A stretch of 64,000 nucleotides of DNA from Microbotryomycetes sp. JL201. Taxonomy: Eukaryota > Basidiomycota > Microbotryomycetes. The position numbers and the translations under genes are program-made. Each line of letters starts with the position of its first letter. Positions within the stretch are counted from its first letter, which is position 1. The notes below the pieces were generated by a model. That model was not told where the DNA came from. It was given only the letters and a program-made list of their open reading frames with translations, and did not search any database. This document shows, piece by piece, positions 1-13,299 of the stretch. The stretch covers positions 124,001-188,000 of the forward strand of contig JAQYUZ010000026.1 of assembly GCA_033819885.1 (NCBI GenBank), in the 5' to 3' direction.

Positions 1-606
1 GACTTCTACTGGAGCCTGCAGCGCTTTTCGCGGTCAGTACTGCAAGCAATTCGCACGGGCCAACACCGGTAATTACTTGTGGCGCCGCCGCCTGAGCATC
101 GTCTTTGCCGTCAAACCTTTTCGTAAACTGGTTTGCGTTCCACGTCTTGCTTTGCATTTGACCATAAGAGGTCGATCCACTCGTAGGCCCGGCACCTTCC
201 ATCGATGGCATGTACTTTTGCGCGTTGCCCCGACCGGGGCGTGCTGGCGGCAATCGCCTCGCAAGGACTGACGTAGATCGAGGAATGATCTGGTGGTCTT
301 CGGTATATTCTGGTGTGATATGTTCAGCTTTGTCAGGATACTGCCTCGCGTGATGCTAGGTGGCGCCAACATTAACGAACCTTCTTCCGTGTCGGCATTG
401 TAGATGGCAAAGTCGAAATCTGTGCCTTTTCCCATTTTGTTCTCTTGAATGATCTCCTTCTTGAGATCCCATACAGATATGCCGGTGCCGTCGAACGAGA
501 TGCGCGACGGCTCCTTCTGTGACTTGAAGCGGTAGAATACGAAGCTGACGACCGCCTGTGTGAGTCATGAGATCATTGTTGAGAGGCTGGCTACTTACGA
601 AGACAT
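1..606 (-). CDS. MPE1: MPE1/RBBP6-type cleavage and polyadenylation factor subunit, 5' part
   Basis: The gene runs off the left edge, so only about 160 N-terminal residues are visible. Exons on the minus strand are 606-599, 544-381 and 309-1; both introns are GT-AG (54 and 71 nt). The start MSSFVFYRFKSQKEPSRISF, followed by WDLKKEIIQENK and GTDFDFAIYNADTEE, is the ubiquitin-like DWNN domain of Mpe1/RBBP6 (about residues 1-80), and IPRSTSVL closes it. In known family members this domain is followed by a zinc knuckle and a RING finger, and the protein works in nuclear mRNA 3'-end processing; those parts lie outside the window. The second acceptor was chosen because it alone keeps the DWNN frame. 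Identification is firm from sequence, function is from family knowledge. It is divergent from the kinase gene starting at 1005. Confidence 0.9.
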
Positions 607-1004
607 GATGCTTCGCTTGTAGGGTGCCTGTGAAGCCGGCGAGAGTGATCTGGTTACGTGGGGATCTCGCGCTTGCGAGATCACGCGGGAGCAGGGCGAG
701 TGTTGGTGTGTCGCGAATCACCAACACACGCTATGGACTGCGAGGCAAGTGACAGACAAGCGACCGCGCGCGATACTCTGGCAGAAGAACGAGAAAGGAT
801 AGAATACGAAGGACGTTCTCGAACAGACAGAGATCTACGCTACGAGAATGTGACGGCCAATGCCTTATGACTCGATCGCCGAGAACGTTGTCGGGTCGGC
901 GAGGCGAGTGTGGCCAGAGGTCAAACCGCTGCGAGGCTGCCGGGGCGCTCTTGGCTCTTGACCACGCCCGAGCCCACGCGCTCGGCACCTTGGACAGCCA
1001 AGCT
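607..1004. other. Divergent intergenic region between MPE1 and choline kinase
   Basis: About 400 bp separate two divergent start codons, so both promoters must lie here. I see no TATA box, repeat or convincing additional reading frame. Confidence 0.5.
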
Positions 1005-3554
1005 ATGTCGTCTACTAACCTGAACGATTTGATCCCGGCAACGAGTCCGTTATTACTGCCGAGCAAGCACCCTGACCGCCAACGCCGGCGGCGCAGCTCG
1101 ACGACGAGCTCACTCTCGATCGTACAGCGCAACGACGACATTCCAGACGATCTCGAGTTCTTGGCGCCGGGCACGTGGGCGGACGATGATGCAGACGGAC
1201 GCCATCGCGGCCGATTAGGCACTAACGATCCTGACGACGACCAGGGTTACGACGATGACTCGGACGACTCGCTCGATGACTTTACCCTCGAGGATGGTCA
1301 CATAGACGGCGTGCCATGCTGCAATGTCGTCCTCAAGGCAAAGTCAGTCCCCGTCCGCCCGAGGCACGTGACGTCTTTACGAGGCTAACCTCGATGCGCT
1401 CCTGACTGCAGGCAATACCGCTCTGAAGAATTCCACCAACTGCTTCTAGAGCTGCTGCGTGACGACCTGTGCATCCCCGGCTGGGACAAATTGCCCGCAG
1501 ACTTGCCCACGTCGCTCGTCCACATCCACAAAGTTTCGGGTTCATTGACAAACGCAGTGTTTTTCGTCTCAATTCCAGAGTCGGCGTTCGAGATCAATCC
1601 AGACGGCATCGCGCAACCGATTAACGACGATAGAGTGGCCGCCGCTGCGTCAACGCCACTTACGCCGTCAAGCTTGTTGCGGACTCTTGAGCTTGCCCGA
1701 AACACGTCGACACCTACGCCAGACGGTCACTCGACAAACGCGGCCCAGAAGCAAAACGAGCCGACTCGAACTGTCGTCGATGAAGGGCAAACTATCAAAA
1801 TCGAGGCTCCAACGCTCCTCTTGCGGGTGTACGGGCCATCGTCTGGCTCACTAATCTCGCGAAGGACGGAGTTGCATATTCTCCATACGCTTTCGTCGGC
1901 TTATGGCATCGGACCGCGCGTGCTTGGCACGTTTGCAAACGGCCGAGTCGAAGAATATTTTCACTCGCGCGCTCTGCACAAAGAAGAGATGCGCGACCCA
2001 CGAGTGTCACGGTGGATTGGCAGACGAATGCGCGAGCTGCATCGCGTCGACCTCGACCAGGTGTTGCTTCCGGACGAGGAGACCGACTCGGCGAATCGAA
2101 GCCGGCAAGGAAGCGAACCTCCGGAGCGGCCTTCGCTCGAGCGCATGGGCAAACGTCAAGGTTCTACGGCGTCAATCTACTCGACCTCGTCGGGCTCGTC
2201 CATCTTTTCGTTTGGCACGTCTTATTCGTCATACTCGACATCCTCGGTCGGCTCGGTCGGCTCGCTGTCAAGCTTTGGCACGCCGCTCGTCAATTCACCT
2301 ATGCTCATGCCTCAGCGCAATCCGAGCGAGTCTCGGGCAGAATCAAAAAAGCGCGGAAGGATGTCATTGCCTAGCAGGGCTCGACGATCCAGAGACAAAT
2401 TGGGCGCATGGGACAACATCACTCGCTGGACGCGTCAAGCAAAAATCGTTTTCAAAGAGCTTGACACGCTCGCGAATGAACCTGGGTTCAACAGCCTGCT
2501 GGAGGCATCGAAGGCAGCTGGAAGGTCATCGAAGGGCGACGAACACGTGTTGCCTTTGGCCTCCCTCTCGCGGACGATCGAGCTGCGCTCCGCGTTCAAT
2601 CTGCCGCTGTTTGAGCAGCAAGTCAAGCAGTACAGGTCCTTTGTCAAAGAGTGGGAGCGTAGTGAGGGCAAGAGCAAGCGCGTTTTCTCGCACAACGACA
2701 CGCAATACGGCAATTTGTTGCTGCTGACGCCGAAAGACACCGTGCAAGAGCAAGAGCTTGAGCGCAATCTGCAAGCCGCCCATCAGAGAATCATCGTAGT
2801 CGATTTTGAGTACGCTTCGGCCAATCCTCGAGGCTTTGACATTGGTGAGCAGGCCATGCGTCATCCAAGGCGTGCTATCCGCTCACAGGTCGCCTTTTTT
2901 TTTTTTTTTTTGGTTTAAGCCAACCACTTTATCGAGTGGCAGGCTGATTATCACCACCCTACTCTATCTCACGCCCTGCAAGGCTCGTACCCCGACCCAA
3001 TTGAGCGAGCTCGCTTCTTGCGGGCGTACGTCGGTTGCGACCAAGGTCTGGACACTGCGACGGACCCAGTCATCGACGTTAGATCTGGGTACCAAGAAGA
3101 CCCTCGAGTTGTAAGGCTTGACCAAGAAGTCTTTGTCTGGACACCTGCGAGTCACGCCATGTGGGCCGTGTGGGGTATCGTTCAAGCAAAGGAAGATTTG
3201 TTGAACCAGGTTGAAAACTGGAAAGACATGTGTCGCAAGCGAGCTCATGGCCGTTCCGACATCGATGACGTGTCAAAAGGCGTTCAATCGATCGACATTG
3301 GACGTTCGAATGGTTCGCCGAAACTTACTCGTACTAGAAGTGGCGACATTGTCGTTCACGAAAACTCTGGTCAAGACTTGTCGACTACTCCGAACGGATC
3401 AACGATCGCGACGACCATGTCCGACCTCGTTGAAAGAGAGAAGGATTTGGACTTGTTTGAGCAAGAACCTGTTGTCGACTTTGATTACTTGTCATACGCG
3501 CTCGGTCGGATGCAGCTGTTCAGACGCGATGCTGCCAAACTTGGGTGCTTGTGA
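1005..3554 (+). CDS. CKI1: Choline/ethanolamine kinase
   Basis: Exons 1005-1342, 1412-2844 and 2920-3554 give 801 residues. The enzyme phosphorylates choline or ethanolamine with ATP, the first step of the Kennedy pathway to phosphatidylcholine or phosphatidylethanolamine. Visible family motifs are VSGSLTNAVFFV (nucleotide-binding loop, after about residue 150), the Brenner-type motif HNDTQYGNLL at about residue 540, and DFEYASANPRGFDI at about 577, which continues across intron 2 into ANHFIEWQADY. The protein is nearly twice the usual length because of an acidic, Ser/Arg-rich N terminus and a Ser/Gly-rich insertion near residues 340-400. Substrate preference between choline and ethanolamine cannot be read from sequence. 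Intron 2 has a 17-T tract just before its acceptor. Confidence 0.9.
2895..2911 (+). repeat. Homopolymer T tract (17 T) in kinase intron 2
   Basis: Seventeen consecutive T lie eight bases before the acceptor TTTAAG and form the polypyrimidine tract of the second kinase intron (2845-2919). It is the longest homopolymer I noticed in the window. Confidence 0.9.
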
Positions 3555-3663
3555 TAGGACAAGCAAGCATAATGTTGTACCATAAAAGCAAAATTACATT
3601 CTTTATCAGAAACGAACGGATAAATGAAGCGCGGATAGCACACACGCGCGCGTACACACAAAC

Positions 3664-6600
3664 CTAAGACACGACGCAGCTCATGACTCTTTGCCTACCC
3701 ATAATCTCATTTTCTTCATCTTCCTCAGACTCGTCAGTCACGGCTTGGCTTCCCCCGTTCGTCCTTGACCTTTGTCCTCTGCTCTCTGAGCCAACCTTTG
3801 AGATCCCGGTTCGTTTGTTGTTGACTTTTCTCAGATAGTTGGCCGCCACATTAGCCACGTCAACCGACAAGTTGCCATAAAAACTCCTAACGACGACTTT
3901 TGCTTCATCACACTCTGTCAAGCTCTTTTTGTTTAACCAAGACGCGCTGTTGTTCGAGTTGAGGGGTTTTTGGGGACCTAGATCTTCACCGTCGTGATAC
4001 ATGAAGGGAGTTGTCCAATGGCCTCTGTAGCCCTGACGTGGTCTCGTCATACCTTGAACCTCTTTTTGCAGCCTTCGAGAGACGAATCGCGCGTCCAAGA
4101 GGGATAGCAATGTCGTTGATTCTGTCTCGCTAGAGCGTTCTGAAAGGGAACAGTACCCTTCATTCCATCGAGTTTGCGAAGAAGATCGAGCGGACGAGGA
4201 CAGAGCTCGGTGCTTGAATCGTTTAGAGATGAACCTCCTCGCAACGTCATCGTCGATCATTGTTCCGTCCGCTTCGAGCCAAACTAGATCGTCACACCTC
4301 TCAATGAGTTCGAGCATGGCGTTTGCGGTCAAGAAAGGACAACAAGAAACGACGAGGTGGCGCAAGCGGGTTGGCAAGGCTACCAGGACAGCGTCTGTCA
4401 TGAGCAAGCCTTGTTCGAGGTCGAGTTTGGTCAGGTTTGGAAGCGTCTTGAGTAGGGTTACTAGACCGACTGGATGAAACGTCGGTCCCATGTCGGCCAA
4501 TTCAAGCGTCTCGAGCTCGGGCACACAATCGGCGAGGAACTTGGCTGCTGAGTCTGACAGCCGTGTACAGCCCGACAAGTTTAGCCGACGGAGCTTGAGA
4601 GTCGGCTTGTCTCCGTCCGGTACGTTCCCTAGTGCAAGCTTTACAAAAGCTTGATCGGACAACTCGACATTGTGCGAGACGTCCAGGCTTTGTAAATTAC
4701 GCTGGTTGCGCAAGACTGCCACAAGGACATCGTCTGTCAAGTTGGTCAGACACGCTGCTCGAAGACGCTCAAGTTTGGTAACGCGGCCGCTCGTAGCGAG
4801 CTTGGTCAAAGCTGCAGCATTGAGATTCGGGCAACGGTTGACGTTCAGTTGTCTGAGGCCCGAGATTGAAGAGTCAATGACGTTGATCGTAGTGAAGACG
4901 ACGCATCTGAGAGCCATGAGATTGATTGACTCGAGCAATGGTGAGTGACTCAGGAGGTCGTGCAAACACGCAGCCGTCAGAGAGGTGCAACCTAGCCAGT
5001 CAAGGTACTTAGCAAGTTTTGACGATTTAGGAAAAGCACAAAGACTGACCTGTCAGATCCAGAGAGGTTAAATGGGTGGTGCCCCGTCCCCTCATCAGAG
5101 CGCTCGTCAGTTCGGTCAACTTGCGACCCGACAGACCAGCCGAGCCTCGAATGTCTAGGTCGCATACAAAAGGTCCGGCGTCCTGAGCGATCGAAAGCAA
5201 TTGGTTTGGGCCTAGGACATCTCCGCCGAGGACAGATGTCGACAGTGCTGGCCAAAGTTGTCCATCATAAGCGAGAGACCGCCAGGCGCGCGAGACCTAG
5301 TGAGCGTTGACTTTAGCCGGAAAATGTTACATGCGTTTCAGCGATCCCAAGACTCACTCTGGCTACGCGGACGATGTCACGCCTACCGAGTGCTTCGCCT
5401 GCCCATCGGCGCCTCGACTCGTCCGAACGCCATCGGCCACTGGCGATGACCTCGTCAAGCTCGTCCTGTGCCGATGTAATGATATGACCCAAAATCTGCA
5501 GCTGAATCTCGCGCGGAAGCATGGAATTGAAAAGGTCACTGTTGGCAAGGACGGTTTTCACCACGTCTGCGGATTCGCAGGCGGTGTTCGCCACCGCGTG
5601 GGCCACAATTTCATTCGAAGATTCAACCTCTTGGACTTGACTGTTTCGGGCCACAGTCTGCAAAACTGGCGCAGACTGAGATCGAGCCCGCTGCAATCCG
5701 ACTTTGGGCTGCTGCTGCTTGGCGTTGTCCTCGCGGATCATGAGGGAGCAGTCTGTCTGACGGTCTAGAGTCGTGGTTCGGGTCACCGGTACGGAGCGAG
5801 TGAAGCTCAAGTGCTTGACCAATTTCAGTCGACGTTGGCCGAGCTTGGTCTTCCACTTTTGGCCGTCCTTGGCGTTTGAGGATAATGGAGCAGATGACAA
5901 AGGCGTTGAATGCGACGAAGCTTGTTCAGAATCTGAATGCGTCAGGTCCGGCGACGAGGACGAGACGAGTCCGGCGAGCGTCAATGATAGTCGTCGTTTC
6001 GTCTTGGTCAAAAAACGCGGACGAGCGCGAGAGGCTGAGCTGTCGAAATCACTCTGAGCCGTAGGCATCGGGATAGCCACAAGATTGGATGAGATTGACA
6101 TGGCACAAGTTGCGTTCGATGTTGGTTGTTGCGGCGAAGACGATCTCGCCTGATCCGAGTCGCGTGACTGGTTGCCGTCTGCAGCGTTTGGTGTCAATGC
6201 GAGCTCGGGCGCGCTCGGTCCCGACTCCTGAACATGTATCGAGGGCTTCACTGTGGCTTTTACGAGGCCGACGTGTACGCTAGTGTCTGGGGTGGGTCCT
6301 TCGGCCGTGCAAGTGGCGCCCAATCTGTCCGTGCCCAGTGCGGGCGAAGTGAGCGGGCAACTCGAGTGCACGGGGTCGGGACAGGTTCCGTCTATGTTTG
6401 AGAGTAAAGGTAGCGCAGGCTCTTGCTGTCGTTGCTTGCCCTTGTTGCGAATCGGGCCCGCGGAGAGATTTGGGCGACTGTCGGACGTTGCTGCCGCGCT
6501 TGAAGACGACTGCGCTGACCCATCAGAGAACGGATAAGTGTCAAATGGACTTGATGGAGACGCTGGACTGCCATTCTCCGACCAGAGTGGCGACGCGAGG

Positions 6601-6737
6601 CACGATGATTCGGTCGACCGCGAACTGCTCGGCCCAGACGAGCTCGCGCCGTCCGTCGCGCGTCGGTGGGGCGTAGGCGGCCTGATCGGGATCGGCGGCG
6701 TGCTTGTACGGTGCAACATCCGATCATATGCAGTCAT
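3664..6737 (-). CDS. F-box / leucine-rich-repeat protein
   Basis: Exons on the minus strand are 6737-5358, 5296-5050 and 4991-3664 (984 residues, GT-AG introns of 61 and 58 nt). The first 400 residues are Ser/Pro-rich and probably disordered. An F-box begins at about residue 405 (LPREIQLQILGHI) and continues into VSRAWRSLAYDGQLWP after intron 1. It is followed by at least eight leucine-rich repeats of the cysteine-containing type (LRRLNLSGCTRLSDSAAKF, LRHLVVSCCPFLTANA), as in Grr1, Amn1 and FBXL proteins. Such proteins recruit substrates to SCF (Skp1-cullin-F-box) ubiquitin ligases; the substrate here is unknown. The C-terminal 150 residues are low complexity and end with an acidic DESEEDEEN stretch. 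Similar to Grr1/Ptr-type F-box proteins, but orthology is not claimed. Confidence 0.85.
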
Positions 6738-7220
6738 GGCTCGGGTCGATTGGCGCGAGAGAGTCAGTGTCGGCCGCTCTCACTTTGAGATTTGTGAGCA
6801 AATCGAGCAGCATAAATTTCCTGTGACGACGCATGCTTTTGAAAGCCTTTTAGATTTCTGTCGCACTCTTGCTGGGACCTTGTGCTTTGCTCGATGGGCG
6901 TGCAGATCGGTGCGCAGCAGGGGCCAAGCGTCCAAGGCGCACCTGCGTCTGCTGGCGACTCGTACTCTGCCCATCCCGCGCCCCGGGTCGCGGTTGTCTG
7001 GCACATCCGCTCTTTGAGTTTTCTCGCCCCTTTTCACCGCCAATCGCCTGCTCGCACAGCCTTCATCAGCGACAAGGAAGCGAAAGCGGTGCAACGCGCG
7101 CGCGACACAAACAAGTCGCCTCGGCCCAGATCGACACGGGCGCGAGACTGAGCGACGTGACGCGCACACGGGTTGACAACGAAAGGTCGGACGCTGTGAG
7201 CGTGCCGCTGGTCGCTCACG
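6738..7220. other. Divergent intergenic region upstream of FKS1
   Basis: About 480 bp between the divergent starts of the F-box gene and FKS1. I see only GC-rich sequence with short CG runs near 7098-7108 and no supported gene or motif. Confidence 0.5.
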
Positions 7221-10200
7221 ATGAGTTTCAACGGCGCGGCGAACCCGTTCACGTCCGGCGCGACACCGCCCTCGTCCCACTCGTCGCACCACCAGCACCA
7301 CCGCGGCAACTCGTACGGCGCAGGCAACAGCTTCGAGACAGAGTCGTCAGACGAGTACCAGCGTGACGGCTATTCGGGCGAGGACTCGAGCCAGCGCGAC
7401 TTGCGAGGTCAGTCAGTTTTAACGCGCGCGCGTGTGCGCTCCGGTGACGCGCAGCACGCACGCACACACTCGTGCCAGACACGCGCGTGTGCCCTGCGTG
7501 GACACTTGCGACACGCACCCGCTGACACCCGGCTTGTGTACCCTCGCACGCGCAGACGAGTCGTCACAGGATGGCTTCTACCAACGACCCATGTACGCCC
7601 AAGCGCCATCGGCAGACTCGTTCGGCTTGCCACCGCCCTCGCAAGGGCCGTTCCAAGGATCATACGACAGGTCCGGCGCAGAGAGCCCGGGCATGTACAC
7701 CGATTACGAGTCATCCTCGGCACACGGTCCCTTCGCAGCCAGGACCCGCGAGCCGTACCCTGCGTGGAGCGACGAGCAACAGATCCCGCTCGCAAAGGAA
7801 GAGATTGAAGACGTCTTTATCGACCTTGCCAACAAGTTTGGCTTTCAGCGCGACTCGATGCGCAACATGTACGACCATTTGATGATCCAGCTCGATTCGC
7901 GCGCGTCACGCATGTCACCAAACCAGGCTCTCTTGACGTTGCACGCAGACTACATCGGAGGAGAGCATGCCAACTACCGCAAGTGGTACTTTGCAGCGCA
8001 ACTCGACCTCGACGACGCCATCGGTGTCGCAAACTCGGGCGTTTCGAGGCTCGCTCGCAAAGCATCGCGCAAGGCAGGCGTAGCATCGAGCGCAGCGACG
8101 CCAGCGTCCGTCAAGACGCTCGACTCGGCTCATGCACGATGGCGCCAGGCCATGGAGACTATGTCGTCGTACGACCGCGTCCGACAACTCGCCTTGTACT
8201 TGCTCTGCTGGGGTGAAGCGGCTCAGGTCAGGTTTGCGCCAGAATGCCTGTGCTTCATCTTCAAATGCGCAGACGATTACTACCGCTCGCCAGAATGCCA
8301 GAACCGTGTCGAAGCCGTGCCCGAAGGTCTTTATATGCGCGCGGTCGTCCGACCATTGTACCGCTTTATTCGCGACCAAGGATACGAGGTGGTCGATGGC
8401 GTCTTCGTCCGTCGCGAACGTGACCACGAGAGCATCATCGGCTACGATGACGTTAATCAGCTGTTTTGGTACCCTGAGGGAATCGCTCGCATCACTTTGA
8501 CAGACAGGGTCCGTATCCGTCTCGGTCAGAGCATTATGAGACGTACTGACACGGTTGCCATACAGACGCGCCTCGTCGATATACCTGCGAACCAGCGTTT
8601 CATGAAGTTTGACAAGATTGACTGGAACCGCGCATTCATGAAGACGTATTTCGAGAAGCGATCGTTCTTGCACATGCTCGTCAACTTTAACCGCGTCTGG
8701 GTCCTACATGTCTCAGTATTCTGGATGTACACTGTGCGGCTTCTGACCGTTTCGCAGATAACTCCACTTGCTGAACCTCACTTCACTCTCACAGGCGTAC
8801 AATTGTCCCAACATCTACACTCCGAGTAATCAACGGTTTCCGAACAAGGCGATGCAGGCGAGTGCAGTTGCCCTTGGCGGCGCAGTAGCCTCTCTCATCA
8901 TGATCGCCGCCACGCTCGCCGAGTTCAGCTACGTTCCGACGACCTGGAACAACACGTCGCACCTCATGTCTCGTCTTGTTCTGCTGCTCATTACCCTCGG
9001 CATCACAGCAGGCCCGACGATCTACATTGCCGCGTTTGACCAGACATCGACGACGGCTTTGATTATCGGCATTGTGCAGTTTGCCGTGTCGATCATCGTC
9101 GTTGCAGTCTTCTCGATCTTACCGTCCGGTCGCATGTTTGGCGATCGCGTGCGAGGCAAAGCGCGCAAGTACCTTGCCAGCCAAACCTTCACGGCATCGT
9201 ACCCTAAACTCGACACACGCGCCCGCTTGGCCAGTTGCGGCCTATGGATTCTCGTCTTTGGCGGCAAGTTGACCGAGTCGTACTTCTTCTTGACGTTGTC
9301 ATTCAAAAACGCCGTCGGTGTCATGGTCGGCATGAAAGTCCAAGGCTGCAGCGACAAGCTGTTTGGTGAGGCGCTTTGCCGGCATCAGGCGGCATTCACG
9401 CTGGCGATCATGTTCGTACTCGATCTGTGCCTCTTCTTCCTCGATACTTTCCTGTGGTATGTCATCTGGAATACGGGTAAGTCCTGAGGTCGTTCTATTG
9501 CTTGGTTGCTCCGCGCTGACGGATTTTCCACGGTAGTTTATTCGTTGGCCAGATCCTTCCACATGGGATTGTCCATATGGACTCCTTGGCGAGGTAAGGA
9601 CCGTCGGAAGCATTGTCCAAACCCGTCTGACATTGCAACGTCTGCTCAGACATCTTTGAGCGCCTGCCAAAGCGCATTTATGCCAAGATCCTGGCAACTG
9701 ATGAGATGGAAGTCAAATACAAGCCAAAGGTCCTTGTCTCGCAAATCTGGAACGCCATCGTCATCTCGATGTACCGTGAGCACTTGCTCTCGATCGATCA
9801 CGTGCAACGTCTGCTGTACCACCAGGTGGCGTCTGAAGTCGATGGCAAGCGCACCTTGCGCGCACCCATGTTCTTCATCTCGCAAGATAAGGATAGCAAC
9901 AAGCAGGAGTTCTTCCCCGCTGGTTCAGAGGCCGCTCGCCGCATTTCGTTTTTCGCCCAGTCGTTGACGACGACAGTGCCAGAACCGTTGACGGTTGACG
10001 GCATGCCTACGTTTACCGTGTTGACACCACACTACTCTGAAAAAATCTTGCTGTCGTTGCGCGAGATCATTCGAGAAGAAGACCAGAATACTCGCGTGAC
10101 TCTGCTCGAGTACCTCAAGCAGTTGCACCCCGTCGAATGGGACAACTTTGTGCGCGACACCAAGATCCTGGCAGACGAGACGGCCGAGTTTGATGAAAAA

Positions 10201-13200
10201 GATGACAAGTCTGACAAGAAAACGGACGACATTCCGTTCTACACTGTCGGATTCAAGTCGGCCGCGCCCGAGTACACGCTTCGCACGCGCATCTGGGCCT
10301 CGCTACGAGCCCAGACGCTGTACCGCACCGTGTCCGGCTTCATGAACTACAACAAGGCAATCAAGCTCTTGTACCGTGTCGAGAACCCCGAAGTCGTGCA
10401 ACTCTTCAGCGGCAACACGGACCGACTTGAGCGGGAACTTGAACGCGTTGCCCGCCGCAAGTTCCGTTTCGTCGTGTCGATGCAACGTTACTCCAAGTTC
10501 AACAAGGAAGAAATCGAAAACACCGAGTTCCTGTTGCGCGCGTATCCTGACCTCAACATTGCGTACCTCGAGGAAGAGCGCTCTCGCCAGGGTGGTTCCG
10601 AGCCGCGAATTTATTCGTGCTTGATCGACGGCTACTCTGAAATCTTGCCCGACGGCCGACGACGTCCAAAATTCCGTGTCGAGCTGCCAGGCAACCCAAT
10701 TCTCGGCGACGGCAAGTCTGACAACCAGAACCACGCCATCATTTTCCATCGCGGCGAGTACTTGCAGTTGATTGACGCCAATCAGGACAACTATCTCGAA
10801 GAGTGTCTCAAAATCCGAAACGTGCTCGGCGAGTTCGAAGACTATCACGTGTCTTCGCTCAACCCATATTCTGTCGAAGGACAGCAGGCTCACGCGCACG
10901 ACCGCGTCGCCATCGTTGGCGCCCGCGAGTACATCTTCTCAGAAAACATTGGCATTCTCGGTGACGTCGCCGCCGGCAAAGAACAGACGTTCGGTACGCT
11001 CGCGGCCAGGTCGATGGCGTACCTCGGCGGCAAATTGCATTACGGTCATCCCGATTTCCTCAATGCAATTTACATGACGACGCGCGGAGGCGTCTCCAAG
11101 GCGCAAAAAGGCTTGCACTTGAACGAGGATATTTACGCAGGCATGAACGCTTTCGGCAGAGGTGGTCGAATCAAGCACACGGAGTATTTCCAATGCGGCA
11201 AGGGCCGTGACCTCGGCTTTGGCACAATTCTGAACTTTCAGACAAAGATTGGTACGGGCATGGGCGAGCAGATGCTCTCACGCGAGTACTACTACATGGG
11301 CACGCAACTGCCGATAGACCGCTTCTTGACGTTCTACTATGGCCACCCGGGTTTCCATGTCAACAACATTCTTGTCATCTTTGCCGTTCAATTGTTCATG
11401 TTTGTGCTCGTATATCTCGGCTCGATGAACGACTCGCTCACGATTTGTGTGTACGGACCGAATGGCGACTTTTTGGGTGGGCAAGGCGGCTGCTACAACT
11501 TGTTGCCCGTGTACGATTGGATCAAACGCTGCATCATCTCGATTTTTATTGTTTTCTTCATTGGTGAGCCCGCCCGTTTGATCGCGAAGGCCGTTCCTTT
11601 TTGTTGACCGTTGCGCAATCATCAACAGCGTTCTTGCCATTGTTTTTGCAAGAGTTGACCGAGCGAGGCGTTATTCGAGCCGTTCTGCGCCTCGGCCGCC
11701 AGTTCCTGTCCCTCTCGCCCGTTTTCGAGATCTTCAACACGCAGATTTTGTCGCATTCGATCTTGACCAATATGACATACGGCGGCGCGCGATACATCGC
11801 CACCGGACGTGGTTTCGCTACGACACGTATCTCATTCTCGATCTTGTTTTCGCGGTTCGCCGGACCGAGCATCTACCTCGGTTTGCGCACGCTCCTCATG
11901 TTGCTTTATATCACTCTAACACTGTGGCTGTGGCATTGTGAGTATTGCTTGCTTTAGGGGTAGAAGGATGCCGAAGCTGACACTCGAATCAATGCCAGTG
12001 ATGTACTTTTGGATCTCTGTGCTCGCTCTGTGCTTGGCGCCGTTCATCTTCAACCCGCACCAGTTTTCGCTTGGTGATTTTATTATCGATTACCGCGAGT
12101 TCTTGAGGTGGATGTCACGAGGCAACTCGCGGGCGCATGCCAACTCTTGGATCGGTTACTGCCGCCTGTCGCGCACGCGCATCACCGGATTCAAGAAGAA
12201 GCGCATGGGCCATCCGTCAGAAAAGCTGGCGACGGACGTACCTCGTGCGAGTTGGCGAATCATCGCGCTCAACGAAGTGCTGTTGCCGGTCGGCTTGGCC
12301 GTCGTCTTGACGGTCGTCTACTTGTTTGTCAAGGTGTGTACCAGTCCGATTCGTTGCCGTGACGGGACGGGCGTAGTTGACGGTTGGTTCTTGCACATTT
12401 TCACCGATGCAGTCGTTCGCTCAACCGCCCATCAATGCGCTCTTGCGTATCTTTGTCGTTGCCATCGGGCCCGTCGCGCTAAACGCCGTCATCCTCATTG
12501 TGTCGTTCTTTACGTCACTGTGCGCCGGCCCACTCTTGAATGGCTGCTGCACCAACTTTGGTTCGGTCATGGCTGGAACCGCGCACGTGTGTGCGGTACT
12601 TGGCATGGTTGCGTTTTTCGAGTTCTTGTGGGTGCTCGAGCGTTGGAACGTTAGCCACGCCGTGCTCGGTCTTATCGCGACCATTTCGATTCAGCGTGCC
12701 GTCTTCAAAGTGTTTATTTCGCTGTTCTTGTCGCGCGAGTTTAAGCATGACGAGGCGAATCGAGCATGGTGGACCGGTCGATGGTGGAATAGGGGTATGG
12801 GCGGACATGCATGGAGCCAGCCTGCGCGCGAGTTTATCGTCAAAATCATCGAAATGTCGCTGTTTTCGGCAGACTTTTTGGCCGGTCACCTGCTCTTGTT
12901 CCTGTTGACGATCCCATGCTTGATTCCCGGGTTCGACACGTTGCACTCTACCATGCTGTGTGAGTAGTGGTCGCTTTGCCTGCGTCCGCACTGTTCGTGG
13001 AGCTGACCCGAGCTTTTTTCGATTCTACAGTCTGGCTCCGACCCTCAAAGCAGATTCGCAGTCCGATCTACAGCTTCAAGCAACGCGCGCTTCGTCGCAA
13101 GATCATATTCAAGTACGGGATCTTGTATGCGTGCGTGTTTGCTTTCTTTGCGGCGTTGATCGTCTTGCCCGTGAGTTGCGCTTTCTGCCAGTACGATGCA

Positions 13201-13299
13201 CGTGTCAGCGACTGACACTGTGTGTGACCCTGACCCTGGCAGCTCGTGTTCCAAAACTCTATCAAGTTGGACAACTGCAGCATCTGTGACAACATTTGA
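7221..13299 (+). CDS. FKS1: 1,3-beta-glucan synthase catalytic subunit
   Basis: Ten exons (7221-7407, 7556-8733, 8795-9476, 9537-9593, 9650-11563, 11629-11937, 11999-12333, 12413-12959, 13031-13170, 13243-13299) give 1801 residues, the normal FKS size. The integral plasma-membrane enzyme polymerises UDP-glucose into cell-wall beta-1,3-glucan with a Rho1 regulator. Evidence: a soluble N-terminal region with [20 protein letters not shown], a first membrane block ([12 protein letters not shown]), then the large cytoplasmic catalytic region of exon 5 (about residues 702-1340) with [33 protein letters not shown] and [17 protein letters not shown], and a second block of membrane helices. All introns are GT-AG; the second donor is a weak GTGCGG. 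The hot-spot segments differ from yeast (see findings). Short last exon codes for a Cys-containing tail. Confidence 0.97.

Noticed and set aside
658-870. 70-codon frame upstream of the choline kinase
   Set aside because: Lies in the promoter region, no known sequence, start codon is ordinary leader context.
7090-7110. Short CG-repeat stretch before FKS1 as a regulatory element
   Set aside because: Too short and simple to support a site call.
7409-8673. Long open frames antisense to the FKS1 N-terminal exons
   Set aside because: They mirror the coding strand's codon bias and have no family sequence; FKS1 on the plus strand is certain.
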